Positions 1-13,900 of a DNA stretch of 64,000 nucleotides are shown here, piece by piece. Source of the DNA: Bugula neritina. Lineage: Eukaryota; Bryozoa; Gymnolaemata; Cheilostomatida; Bugulidae. The position numbers were made by a program, and so were the translations under genes. Location of the stretch: the NCBI GenBank assembly GCA_964035545.1, contig OZ037767.1:872680-936679 (forward strand), in the 5' to 3' direction. The notes beneath the pieces were generated by a model. It was not told the origin of the DNA. It did not search any database and saw nothing but the letters and a program-made list of their open reading frames with translations. Within the stretch, counting starts at the first letter, position 1; the number at the start of each line of letters is the position of its first letter.

Positions 1-1040
1 GACTTATACTATTAAAATACAGAATAATTTGCATAAATTCAAAGCCCTGAGAATAAGCTGTCTGTATAAATGAATTAATCATAGATGTAGAGTGAATAAG
101 GGAGGCAATGGCGCTGCGTGATGTATTTCAAGCATTAGTGTTCGACATCTATAATCAATTTACAGCTAGCCCTATTAGTTTATTGATTGGAAGATGGTAA
201 ACCAATTACTTGCCAATATAGATCTGCCTGTAAAACTTAAATGACCCAAAATAATAGGCAGAAACTTTGAACTTCTGTCAAAGAAAACTAGTATAGTTGA
301 AATTTCAAAACATTCAAAATAAATTGGCTAAAAATATTCCATGTCTTAATTATTGCAACTATATATTAATTACCCTTTTACATTTCTTTTAGAAACTAGC
401 CAATGTACACCAATTATTATAATATATAATATTGGCGAGAGAATGGTGCATCTAATTTTAGTTGGTCAGTGTTGGGGTTTCCTAGAGAACGCCAACTCTA
501 TTCTAAAGACACCCGGCCTTAAAATTTGCGCGGCTTATGACTAACTACAGATTATTACGATCTCGTTGGATCGTCAGCTGTTTAGAGCCGCGCAATTTTA
601 GTTTATAAATTTGCGCGCTAACAAACCAATAAAAATACAGTTGGACGCAATTAAGTAAAAGTAATTTCTATTTATTTTCAGAAGTACGTCTGGAAATTAT
701 TATTGCTTTATTGTGTTTATTTCGTAAAATTTTAAATAGAAACAGCAAAACTTATCTTCTTGTAAAATACTACACAAACTGTGAGCGCGTATAATTTTAC
801 ATACGCGGAGCACTGGCTCCGTAAATTTCCCGGCCACCTTGCCTAACCTGTAAGTTTTACAACACGATCAGTGTATCGTATTGTTGCTGCAGCAAACTCG
901 TATAAAAATCTGCATGAGTTTAATGCCGCTTAATTAATAGAAAAAAAAGAAGAAAAAGCGAATGTGGTAAGATATTACAGACATAACATTCTAGTGCATT
1001 TTGATTAATGTGGACAAAAGATATTATTATTTTTGTCCCG

Positions 1041-1420
1041 GTCAGACCGATACTCAATCCGAGTCTCAGTCTGGGTGTGATGTTGGTATTGAGTTTGACT
1101 GTCACTGTGAGTGTTGTAAGTTTTCCTGTTGTCTGTTGGCGTTGCTGTCTGTGTCGGTATCGCTGTATGTGAATGTCAGTTTAACACTCGCATTGACCCT
1201 CGCAGCCAATATGAATATCGCTATCAGTATCAACCTCGCTATCAGGTAGAGGTATCAAAAGTTCATTTTCAGTGTCACTGTCACAGTCACTGTCAGCGTG
1301 AGTGCGAGTCAGAGTACCATAGCCCATACTGATACTTAGTCTTATACATATAGTTATAGTAGACCTATGCTTAAACTAAGACTAAAACCAAATATTGATA
1401 CCTAGGGATAGTCATAGTGA
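1041..1420. repeat. Decayed hexamer-like tract
   Basis: Many short variants of GATACT/GTGAGT/CAGTAT-type words follow one another without a clean period, as in an old hexanucleotide repeat. The overlapping ORFs on both strands are products of this composition. A similar tract lies at 40990-41420, on the other side of the TRERF1-like gene. Confidence 0.5.
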
Positions 1421-4400
1421 TGGAGAGTAACTGTAAGCGTTGTAGCGTTTGTTTTCTGTAACCCGGTGCAGTCGAGGTTGATATGATAAGTGAATTTGGT
1501 GTTATTAACAAAGTCCAGTTTCACCAAAAATTTCATTTGTAGATGTTAATATCACTGATAGTCAAAGCGTGAAGGTGTTACTTTTGGCCAAGCTTTTAAA
1601 TTCAACACATTTTCACTTTGGCATTGCGATAGTTTGACTTCATAATTTTATAATGATAATCGTATTATTTATGTAAACATTATTGCTTAACCCTGTGGTA
1701 ATCTTGCACGTGCTGAGTGTGATAATGCTGTAGTAAGACTAAGTATCGTGATATTAAATTTAATAATTATAATAATTATGCTATGACTAATGAGTGTATA
1801 TAATAGTTTTACTAAAAAAGTCGATCTAATACTAATAACAGTGGTGATTGTTATTATAATTAGTTATACTTGTACTTGATACTTAGAAATATTGATGCTC
1901 ATAATTATTGGCTAAGTTGCAAAGTATCAATTTGTCTTGGCACTAGTAGTGCATTACTAACCTACTAGTATTCCTACTCACTGTGAATATGGTTTGTATA
2001 TGTGCATATTGTAACACTGATTTTATCTGCCAGGCTAAAGAGAAATTAAGTTGTGACAACATTGCACTCAAAATGACTGCCAGTCTGTCAAAAAGCTATA
2101 GCTCGCGGTCATAGTGTCATAGTGGTTTCAGCTTTACTCTTTTACTCCAGATATGTCTAAATATCAGCTACAAGGTTGAATAACAACCCCTATATTCATG
2201 TAGAAACTTGTAGTTCGAATCTGTTGATTAAGTGGTCATTGCGTAGAGTAATATTTTGTATGGTTGTGGATATCTTTTGAGTCAGTCTGGTTGCTTTAAG
2301 CTTTCTATTTATGAGTTCACAATTTTTGGACTACAAGTATAATTAAATGACAGTTTAGACCTTAGTTCAAAGTTTCATCTAGATATTAGTATTCTAGAAA
2401 TTAGTACTAGTATTCGATGATGCCCAACACTAGAATCTTCAGCCAATTAAGTTTTTGTATTATTTAGCAGTTATTTTTACTAGTAATTTTAATTAATTTT
2501 AATTATTTAATGTTGGCCCTAATTTTTAGAAAACAACCTGTTTACTTGCACTCTTTTATGAAATCTTCTTTTTTTTCTTGTTGGTGTGAACGGCCACTAT
2601 TTGATATTTGACTTTCTTGCAAAAATTCTCTAGAGCTTAACTTTTTTGGAGGTGTTCTGTTGTTTAAGGCTTTATTTTGAAATTTTATCTTTATCTAAAT
2701 AAAATGCTTTCCTGGATGAATCTCCTATTTTAGGCCTGATGTAGTCAATTAGCTCATCTTGTGAGTTGTTAAACAGAATTTGATTATACCTATTCAAAAT
2801 TTCATCAGCAATTGAGTAGTTTTTAACTAGACTAGAAAGTTATAGAAAAAAATTAAAAGTTATCCCCTGCAAGATTGAAATGGATGTTACAAGATTAATA
2901 GTTTACTCAAGTATATAGATAATTATGTCTTTCCTTTTAAGAAAAAAAAGCGATAAAACTGCATATATAATGCAAATAATTTAATATAAATAATGTAATA
3001 TAATATAAATAATATAGCATAAATAATATGATGGTAATAATATAGCGTATATTATATGATATAGATAATATAATAGAAATAATATGCCACAGATAATATA
3101 GTACAAGTGGTATAATAGAAGAAACCATATTAATTCTCTGTTTCATTAAAAAGTGGCACCAGGTTAAGAATCTTCTAATCATAATGTCTATTCAATAATC
3201 TATCATTTACACTTGATAAATGACGATAAATCTAGTTGGTTAAATATTTTGTAATCTCAATCACACATTATTATTAGCAAATTACCTTTTTATAAGCCCT
3301 AAGATTAATTAAACTTGTCACAGTGAAGAGTCAAGGGTAGCTTAAGAGCGTGTTTAATATTAAATTTATACTTTGAATTATCTCTCTTCTCCTGCTTACG
3401 TCAACCGCTCCCTATAGGAGTAATCACCCCCTATCATCCAGTTTTATGTTCACTGTTGTCTTTAGAGTGTAGAATTTAGCTTAAAGTTAAATCCGTTGAA
3501 ATTGCTTGTTGCCAGTTCAGGTGGTATTCCGCCCAGATATTATTTGAAGTATGAAGCATGTTTTCCAGAATAGCTTTTATATTTCTCATATTGGGGAAAT
3601 TAGAACTAAGGAACTGAAAAGTTGTCTTTCGAATAGTGTTTATGCTTTTGAAGGTAGCTAGAGCCTGCTGATTATAAGGTAACAATTCGCCTTCTGCTGG
3701 AATCTAGAAACTGGAGTCTGTTAGTTGAGAAGGGATTAAGCAAGTACATTTAGGTCATATGTTCATCAATAATTATCTTTCACGTATTATGTACTTGTCA
3801 TCTTTGTTTTTGTATGTTTACAAATTTTCAGTTTGGAGGAGCCTTTTCAATTGTATTCAAATATTCTGGAAAACTAAATATGTGAAATTTCCAAAATCAT
3901 CGGAATTGATTTACATAAATTTTCTATAAAGGGCAAAACATTTTTAAAATGTTATCTTAAAATTTAAAATGTTTTCTAAATTGAAAACTGCAGTGAACGA
4001 TGGTGTATTAGACAGTGTGTTTGGTGAGGCTCACAGCAATGCATTTCTGGTCTTTTGCACACAGTAAAGGTATCCAAGGGATAAGAAAATACTTTGGCCA
4101 CCCCCACTCCGTTCTATTTTTTAATTTCCTCTGAAGTTTAGTTTTATTTGTCAAAATAATTATAAGCAGTTGGTGGAGTGACACCTGGCACCAGCGGTTA
4201 CAGAGCATACTCGGTATTTTTTATCTCCTGTCAAGTCTCTGAATTCCTTAGAATGTTTTAGTCAGCAAAATCAATCAATCACAAAGTATTTACTTTCAGA
4301 TGTGCCCCTTACTTGTCCCATTTCATTTATTTCTGGTCATGACTCTTGAACACCCTCTTGATATTTTAAAAATTGTAAGTACTTTTAATTCCTGGTGCCT

Positions 4401-6633
4401 GAACCTCCCTTGTTGAGTTGGTAATTGAATTTTTACAGCTTCTTCAATCACCTGAAAAGTCAAGCGTTTCATAGATTTATTTTAATTTTAGAAGTTTCAA
4501 CTTTCTAAAAAAAACTATTTCAAGTCTTCTTGGCTTGTATTTTAAACTAAAAAGAAACTGAAGGGAGTCATTTCAGCCACAAATATGATATTTGGTGAAT
4601 TCTAAGCCGATATACCCCCACACTTCTCTCTGTTTTTTTTACATGCACTCTGGAGGTAGTCCAAAATTACCTGCCTTCTAGGGTAAGAAATAGATTTGCA
4701 GTAAATATAATTCACTCTACAACATATGCATCTCCACTATACCAGGTCCCTGCTATTGTACTTCTTGTCACTATTATAGCAAATTATTACTAAAGTCGCA
4801 TTGCTTTCTCCACACAGTATGATTATCCCCCGAGGTGCAATCTGTGAAGGAAATACGTAAACTTCTCATCTTTTTTTCCACCAGCAAATAATTAGGAAGG
4901 AATAGCTAAGCTAGGAGAGTATTTACAAGGCAGTGGTCTAGTTTGACTGGAAGCTAGAAAGAGGTCTTCATTTCTGCAACTGATATCTTGTATGGGAACG
5001 AACTATTGCTGTAAAGTTTTAGGATAACTTTTTACGTGTCCAAATTGTTATGGATATATTCTATTTTCATCAGCAGCTATGGAATTTAGTACTCACGATT
5101 TTTCTCAAGTGCTCAAGTTTTTGTTAAAAATCTGCTAAACCAAGACAGCTAGCTTAATCTGTAACCCTAGACTGTTACCTCCACTCACTGTTGATATAGT
5201 AACTTGTACACCATAGGTTTCATATTATTCATATCAAAACTGGCCATACGATGACGTCACAAGCTGAGGCAGCAAAATGATTGGAGATGAGCACCACATA
5301 GTGACCTCAGCAGCCTACATACATCTCCTACTTTGTGCTCACTTGCCTGCTAATACAACTCCCCTCACTAGCTCCCCTCGCTAGCTCCCCTCACTATAGC
5401 TCCCCTCACTAACTCCCCTCACTAGCAGTGTAGTTGGCATATTTACCTACTAATTATCGCGTTTTAATAAGTGATAATAGGCTGCAAAATGAAGTATGAT
5501 TATGTAAGGGAAAGGCAAGGTCTTTTCTCTTTCATCTCCTGGTTGATTTTTTAAATAAATTTCCTGGCTGGATAAGTTTGATTAAATCACGCGGTATATT
5601 CTCACTCCCCAGGCTCTGAAGGCGAGATCATTTAGCTAATTTGTGCAACATTTCAAGGTCACGGTTAATAGAGGTACTCCATCGTTTGCTACTGCCGTCT
5701 GCGAATTTATCACATTGAAAAGTGAAAAACAAAGAGTTTGGTTTCATTTTTTGTAAAATTGTGCTGGTTTAGTTAAATCTTCAAAAGACTATGTGAACTT
5801 AAGTTATATAGAAGTTGTTTTGCATCAATCTTAGAGTTTTATCTCTTCCTAGGCTTGCCTTGGCTTCATGTGCAATACTTGGAAGTATTTTTGTCTTTAA
5901 CCATAGTAACTGTCGGAGAGTTCTGCTTTTTGGTCTCTAGCGAGGTTATTCTTGGATAAGAGGGTTTTATATTGGCAAATGTTCATGTGGGCACATGCTA
6001 GATGTTTGTGGTCTAACTGAATCCTTCTCATTTCGGCATACACGTCATCAAAGCCCACCCTGCAAATTCTTGAAGAGCTGCCCTTGTGCGTACTAGTAGT
6101 ATGCTATTCTACTATAGCCTCCCGTCAGTCAGGCAGCAATATTCGTAGTAAGGAAAGCAAGAAACTGATTCCTTCACTTAGAGTTTAGACCAATCGCTGT
6201 GTGGCTCAGCCTCAATTGCTTGAATACTTTCAGAGTAGTTAGCCGTTTTCATAAATCTAATTACAAAAACTGCGAATAGTGCCTGCATCATCAATCATGC
6301 TGTTAACTATAGCCACTGCTGGAGATTTTCTTGATTTTGAAACAACCAACTGTTAGGTGATTGAGGTGTGTGTGAATAACTTGCATTGTCTTGAGTCAGG
6401 TGGGTTTTCTGCAATCTTTACTAGTTGATTATTGAGCTCAATAATTTCTTGGTTTATTTGTGGAAATATTTACTTTTATAGCAGTATATTCCAATTTTGT
6501 TCTATTGCAGTCTGAATGAAATGATAGCTCCAGGCTGAAGAAATTGTTTTAGTTTTATGAAACAGCAACAAACAAATTAATCAGTGATTGTAAATGTTTT
6601 AGTAGTGTCTTTCCATTTATGAGTTCACAGTAT

Positions 6634-6747
6634 CACAGTTAGTGAGTTAGTAGGGCACTTTGTGACAGTGTCACAGTTAGTGAGTTAGTAGGGCACTTTG
6701 TGACAGTGTCACAGTTCGTGAGTTAGTAGGGCACTTTGTGACAGTGT
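6634..6747. repeat. 38-bp tandem repeat, 3 copies
   Basis: Three near-identical copies share GTGAGTTAGTAGGGCACTTT and a GACAGTGTCAC palindromic word. Confidence 0.85.
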
Positions 6748-7335
6748 CACTGGGGCCACTGCTTTGTTATTTTCAAAAGTTATTACTTTGTACTGAACTC
6801 GGTCCCATTGTGAAAGTCTCCTTGTAAGACAGTCACAATGATGGAAGCTGCCAAAATTGCACATGTCTTTTGAGTTATCAGCAGCTACTCCCAAGGTTAC
6901 AGTCTCCGTCAACTGTAACCTAAAATTCAATGCCCTGGGCTAATGGATTTCATTGCCTACGTAGCTTTTGAACATGTGTACTGTTGGAAATATTGTTTCT
7001 AGTTTACTTAATATGCAACCTCTGCAGACTGTTAAATCTAGCAGCAGCAGCAGCAGCAGCGTAATGTCATCCTAAATGTCAGGTGACTCTGCATGTGCAG
7101 ATAGTACATTCTGGCCACATTTCACGTGGTTACACACCTACGACTCTATATTGTGTCAGTACTCCTCCACTTATTGTAACTTGCTAGTAGTACTCGACGT
7201 GCCTGCTGTTTATATTAGGTAATAGATTGATCGTATTGTGTAGCTTTTCAACTGGACAAAGGAAAGGGATGGGCGGCTGCTGATAAAGTTGTTGGGTTTG
7301 TTTGAAGGCCTAGTAATTCATGTGTTTAGTTTACT

Positions 7336-7663
7336 ACTAGTCACTATTCTACTAGTCACTACTCTACTAGTCATTGTTAGTCACTACTCTACTAGTCACT
7401 GTTAGTCACTACTCTACTAGTCACTATTCTACTAGTCACTACTCTACTAGTCACTGTTAGTCACTACTCTACTAGTCACTACGCTACTAGTCACTACTCT
7501 ACTAGTCACTACTCTACTAGTCACTACTCTACTAGTCACTACTCTACTAGTCACTACCCTACTAGTCACTACTCTACTAGTCACTACCCTACTAGTCACT
7601 ACTCTACTAGTCACTACTCTACTAGTCACTACTCTACTAGTCACTACGCTACTAGTCACTCTG
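7336..7663. repeat. 15-bp minisatellite (CTACTAGTCACTACT)
   Basis: About 20 copies of a 15-bp unit containing the palindrome ACTAGT. Since 15 is a multiple of 3, it gives an open minus-strand frame (TSRVV repeats) that is not a gene. Confidence 0.95.
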
Positions 7664-7940
7664 TACAGTCACTCTGTACTCCCTGAGTAAATATATAATA
7701 TAGACAAGCACATGAGTTTCATATTAGCCATACTGGTCGGTATATTATACTGTGTACCTCCCCACTGCGTGCTTCCATTGTATGCTGACTTTGTATGCTG
7801 ACTTTGTACTGTCTATGAGTCAGCAGCAGCATGTTTCATATTCTTCAGAAGACACCCGAAGACCGCAATGACAGCTGAATCAAAGTTACACCATCACATT
7901 ATGTAGAGTCAGCAATCTGCCAGTCAGCTTCGAGGTGGCC

Positions 7941-10900
7941 ATGGATTACAGCATGATGCCACCTCCACCCAGCTCAACCTGCTCTGGCAGCGTAGTGGCA
8001 GCAGGGCCAGTCTCTGCTGACTTCAGTGGGGGAGGAGGTGCTCCTCTCTACTCTGAGCCCTCACAGAGTCAGTTGTTCAGTGGGGAGCAGCAAACTACTC
8101 CCGGAGTCAACCAGCCCCCACAACACCAGCAGTATAAGGTAAGTACGTTAGAGTAAGTACGCAACACCAGCAGTATAAGGTAAGTACGTTAGAGTAAGTA
8201 CGCAACACCAGCAGTATAAGGTAAGTACGTTAGAGTAAGTACGCAACACCAGCAGTATAAGGTAAGTATGTTAGAGTAAGTACGCTACACCAGCAGTATA
8301 AGGTAAGTATGTTAGAGTAAGTACGCAACACCAGCAGTATAAGGTAAGTGCATTAGAGTAAGTATATTTGCCTGTTATTGTCAACTTAGTAGTTGTTTTC
8401 TCTTCTGCAGCCACATTTCTCAGGGAGAGCCAATGTGAACAGACCACCACCTCTCAGCCTACACCAGACCTACTACAGGGATATCTCCACATCCTCGTTG
8501 GCCCACTCGGCACACTACCACGCCGAGCAGAGCCCCCACTGCATGCCCGCCAGCCCCCACCATGTGGCCCACAGTCCTCACGTAGCCCACAGTCCCCATG
8601 TCGATCAAAGTCCGAGGGGTATAGCTCACAGTCCTCACCTGTCACAGAACGCACACATTCTGCACAGACAGACTTCGGGCTCACATCTGGTTCAGAGTCC
8701 GCACTTAGCCCACAGTCCTCATCTCAACAGCTTCCAGCCGGGCAGCGACATGAGCCCCAGACCCACTCCAGGTGAGATCTTAGTTTGCCTTTCGGTTGAC
8801 TTAGAGCTTTGGAGCTTTAGTTACGTTGTGACAGTGTAGCATTTTACTTCGGGAAGGGGGGTACAGGGGTACTATTCTCACTCTAGTGTCAGTTACTCTA
8901 GTCATCAGTTACTATAGTGTCAGTCAGTGTAAGTATAGTCAGTTACTTACAGCTTCAACTACACCAACTCGGCTAGTAATTCACTGCATTTGATGCCATC
9001 TACCCAAAATAAAAGCCAACAGTTGGGCTTCTTTGTTGTAAATAATTGACCTTTTGTTTGGATAATGGAAATGGTGATGGAATATGACAGTTTAACCTTA
9101 GATAACTGCGACTACAGCTGATGGCACTACTACTACTAGTACTAGTATGTCTGCTGCAGCAGACTACGCTATCTTCTGCTATAAACTGAGTTTATCTGCT
9201 AACATGTCTTTGTTGTATCTGCAGCCCACATGCAGGCGAATATATACTCAGAGAGGAAGCACAGCCCTCTGTCTCACACTGGATCCGTCACTTCTGCCTA
9301 CGACTCCATACCATCTCCGATCAATCCTCACAAGCACCGCCATTACAGCGAATCCTCCGCCTCTCCCCACCACTACAACGTGCACCCCGCCTCCACCACG
9401 CCTGTCCACATGTTCAACAACGCACCAAACCCTTCACCTCACCATTTCTCTGCCGATCCAAATCCTTCCCCGCACCACTTTGGTGAGCCCGTGCCCTCGC
9501 CACACCACTTCAATGATCCCAACCCCTCTCCATACAATGACGGGGGACCCCACCGGGCAACCTACATCGATACGTCTCAACCTGGTACTCCAGCTACAGT
9601 CTACAGTCATCCAGGTACGTGACTCTGTACACTACTCTATATACTCTCTCTCTGTACTCTCTGTATTCTCTCTGTACTCTCTCTCTCTGTATACTCTACT
9701 CTGTATACTCTACTCTGTATACTCTCTGTACTCTCTCACTCTCTCTGTACTCTCTCTGTACTCTCTCTCTGTACTCTCTCTCTATATACTCTCTCTGTAT
9801 ACTCTCTCACTCTCTCACTCACACACTCACTCACACACTCACTCACTCACTCACTCACTCACTCACTCACTGCGTGATACTAGTAATGATAAACTTCTGA
9901 TACTGACTCCAAGTTTCATTGATTTTATAAAATGTCAATCAGATTGCATAATTGACAGTTTTTACTTGCTATGCATAAATTAACTGTTGCCAGCTTCTCT
10001 ACTATACAATCAACTAAATATACGCCAAGTTGTGCTCTCCTGTGTTGGGTTTGGGGATATCAAGTTTCCAAAACCTTTCCTTTTGTTATGCTCGCTCTTG
10101 GGCCCTTAAATCATGCCTTTTGTAATTCTGTGTACATTTTTGCCTTCTCTTCTTGTTCAGTATTACATCTTTTGATTTTCTACCACAAAGAATAAGACAA
10201 TGGGAGATGTCCTTCAAATATATAACATGTGTTGCAGAGTCTGGGCTAGTGCAATGCTTCTGTAAGAGACATGTTGACCATGTAATAGTTTCTTCTCCCT
10301 GGAGGTTTCGTATTATCTCCCTGAATTAAGCTGAAGAAAGAGTATCTTTCCAACCATCGTAAAATTTCCTTTCCACTCTGCTGAACTATTTACTTATTGT
10401 AATATTTATTAGATGTAATTTTATCAATTAGCTTAGTGATGGAAGTTGCAACTTATTTCAAACTTCTTCTCTAACTCCTCAAGGTCACCTCTTCGAAATT
10501 GTGCAGCAAATTCTTCACCTATGTTTTATGATGTCACTAGAGGAAGACTTTCCCTTTTTGTGTAATTTATCATCATAAAATCTTCACACACAATGCTTGT
10601 GCCACGGCTATAGTGTTACACTGGATATTGCAACAATGTCCAGATGGCTTCTGAGGGACATGGGTGTGGTGTGGTGGTAGTATCAGTCATGTTATATGTT
10701 CCAATCACTAGGTATGTGACACCTTAATCATCTCCTTTCTGTTTCTCCCTCCCTCTCACGTCATCTACCTGCCTCACCACTTTCTCGGTCATCAACACAC
10801 GGCATTACCACTACACATTACCACTACGCACTACCACTACACACTACCACTACACACTACCACTACACACTACCACTACACATTACCACTACACATTACC

Positions 10901-13900
10901 ACTACACACTACCACTACACACTACCACTACACATTACCACTAAACACTTTATTATGCTTTTACTAGAGCCTCAAATTTTGTAAAAGAATTATCAGTTTG
11001 TTGGAAAATATATGAGATGTAACTTGAAGTTTTATTTGAAAACCATCCAAGCTTCACTTTGAAGTTATATTGTACAATTGATAACATCTATCAACATAAC
11101 TTTAAGATTTCCCCCATACATTTTTGAGGTCGAGAAATTCTTAGTTCAGTTTTCTGAATATTATCTCTCCCTTTATAATTCTTATAAATGCCGAAGTAAT
11201 TATTTGCTGTTTATATGTGACAGCTTACGATGTGCCCTCCATATTAGTAACTTCAGGTTAAACATCCAGGTAATCCTCACAGCTTTTAACTTGTGATTCA
11301 TGTTGAAGGGAAATGTGATTGCCATTTGATACTCCTTTCTGGTTACATACTTGGTTCTGAGACGACATGGTAGATCTCAATGGCTTTGTAGATCTCAATG
11401 TGTTAGTTGTGTTTCCTACTTTATTATAAAGTCTGCTATAGTTATTTATTATATTGAATGATATAGTTAAGTATTATAATAACTGGTATAGTTATATATT
11501 ATATTAAATAATATATTGTTTTATTATATTAAATGATATAGTTGATGTTGAGAGCATCTGTAATACAGTTGCAAATATTGAATAACATTATGAATATGAT
11601 TGTGTCAAATACAACCCATAATGAGATGGTTTACCACTCCAGTTGTGTAATGCTAGTGTTATATTACTGATGTGTTTTGAGTTATATTATCTTTGTGTTA
11701 TGTGTTGGTTTATTCATAACCAATGTTTTAGACATACTGCTAGGGGGGTACTGTGGTAAGAGGTTATTCCATATACTGACTGATGTGAACTGTGTGTATA
11801 TGAACTCCTGCAAATTCTTGCTGTCAGACTTGCATTTATATTTTACTTTTTCAATTTACTGTTGAAACATGAAATGAAGTTCACTCTGGCATTTAGTTAA
11901 TCTACTAATGTTTACTGGCCCGGCCACCACCTCTACTGGCCCGGCCACCATCTCTACTGGCCCGGCCACCACCTCTACTGGCCCGGCCACCATCTCTACT
12001 GGCCAGGCCACCACTTCTACTGGCCTGGCCACCACCTCTACTGGCCCGGTCAGCTACTTTGACTTTCTATGTTATAATCTCATGGGCGCTTATGCTACTG
12101 CTCACCGAGTCTCCTATGTTCTGCTTCCAGGAACCCCTGCAGGTTACGTGGACTCCCCGCACCCCCACTCTTCTCCCCACCCCACCAGACAACCCTACCA
12201 GCACTTCTTTGGACCTAACGTGCCCCTCCCACTGCCCAACGGCTCCACCCACCCTGCTGACGCTGTCTCGCTCGACGTGACCAACAATGGCAATCAGTTT
12301 AACCACCAAGTGGCGGAGAAGGTGAGTAGAACTAGCAGCACTTCTAGTTAGTGTAGACTGAGTAGAGAGTAGACTGAGTAGAGAGTAGACTGAGTAGAGA
12401 GTAGACTGAGTAGAGAGTAGACTGAGTAGAGAGACTGTAGGCTGAGTAGAGAGTAGACTGAGTAGAGAGTAGACTGAGTAGAGAGTAGACCGAGTAGAGA
12501 GTAGACTGAGTAGAGAGTAGACTGAGTAGAGAGCAGACTGAGTAGAGAGTGGACTGAGTAGAGAGTGGACTGAGTAGAGAGTAGACTGAGTAGAGAGTAG
12601 ACTGAGTAGAGAGTAGACTGAGTAGAGAGTAGACTGAGTAGAGAGTAGACTGAGTGGAGAGTAGACTGAGTGGAGAGTAGACTGAGTAGAGAGTAGACTG
12701 AGTAGAGAGTAGACTGAGTAGAGAGTAGACTGAGTAGAGAGTAGACTGAGTAGAGAGTAGACTGAGTAGAGAGTAGACTGAGTAGAGAGAGTAGAGAGTA
12801 GACTGAGTAGAGAGTAGACTGAGTAGAGAGTAGACTGAGTAGAGAGTAGACTGAGTAGAGAGTAGACAGAGTAGAGAGTAGACTGAGTAGAGAGTAGACT
12901 GAGTAGAGAGTAGACTGAGTAGAGAGTAGACTGAGTAGAGAGTAGACAGAGTAGAGAGTAGACTGAGTAGAGAGTAGACTGAGTAGAGAGTAGACAGAGT
13001 AGAGAGTAGACTGAGTAGAGAGTAGACTGAGTAGAGAGTAGACTGAGTAGAGAGACAGTGCATCTCTATGTTGTAGCACCACAACACCGCCATGCTGCAC
13101 TCTAACCCGGGTGGACAGGGAGACGCCATGCTGAGTGTACTCAATCTGAACCCCTCCGAGTCAGAACACGTCAACATCCAGGTGAGTGACTTTATCCGCT
13201 CCGTGAGAAAGTCAGGTAGACTCCGGGAACAAATAGTAATTACTGTTGTTCTACCAGAAACTTTCAAATTAAAATTTAAACCTAGCAGTTTGACGATACT
13301 GCGTAGTCGTGAATTTTTCTGTCACAACTATGCGATACCAGCACCTCACTTTGCGTGTCAAGTTGAGAGTTTAAAACACGAGTTAAAATAATGTGTACTT
13401 TATAGAGGAGATGATGGTACTAGGTCTAACAGCAGATTTAGCCTCAGGTCTAACCTCAGATTCAGGGGGTCTCTCTCACCGCTCCGTCAACTTACACTCA
13501 AAACTCTTGGTTTAATCCACTAATCCATTTGACACAAAAACATGTTTTTGCAGCCAACATTATGAAATCAATTACAATAAATATGGAGATTAATCGGCCA
13601 TGATTTCTTCTGCGACTGAAAGTCTTGTCTCTTAAAATTTGACAAACCTGCACCTCCTTATTTTTTCTCGGCTCATCTTTTAGTCGCTAGAGTTGTACTT
13701 ATTGAGAAGTGGAACTTTTGCTTCACTGACATTCACTCTCACTTTACTGGTAAATTCAACCCACAAAGTTGTTAGATGCAATCCACAGAAATTTTAGATT
13801 CAATTTATATAGATTAAATGTCTTAGAGTTTACTTTGAAATACAATTACATATTATCAACTCAAGGTGAATTTTTTAACTCACATTTCTCATAAAAGTTT

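Larger units (their letters stand above)
1..7940. other. Upstream non-coding region of the TRERF1-like gene
   Basis: I see no coding exon here. The ORFs present are short, lack family motifs and have no matching splice sites. It contains a CpG-richer patch at about 500-860 with a 10-bp inverted repeat (TTGCGCGGCT, 526-535 and 586-595), which could be the distal promoter and a non-coding exon ending at a GTAAGT near 850. It also has a decayed hexamer-like tract (1041-1420), AT-rich simple sequence (2950-3130), a CRE-like TGACGTCA (5252-5259), and tandem arrays at 5350-5430, 6634-6747 and 7336-7663. Confidence 0.5.

Noticed and set aside
7447-7659. Minus-strand TSRVV repeat ORF
   Set aside because: 15-bp minisatellite shadow.
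12344-13267. 307-aa and 250-aa minus-strand ORFs
   Set aside because: Translation of the 16-bp minisatellite with a 16-residue period; the true coding exons here are on the plus strand.
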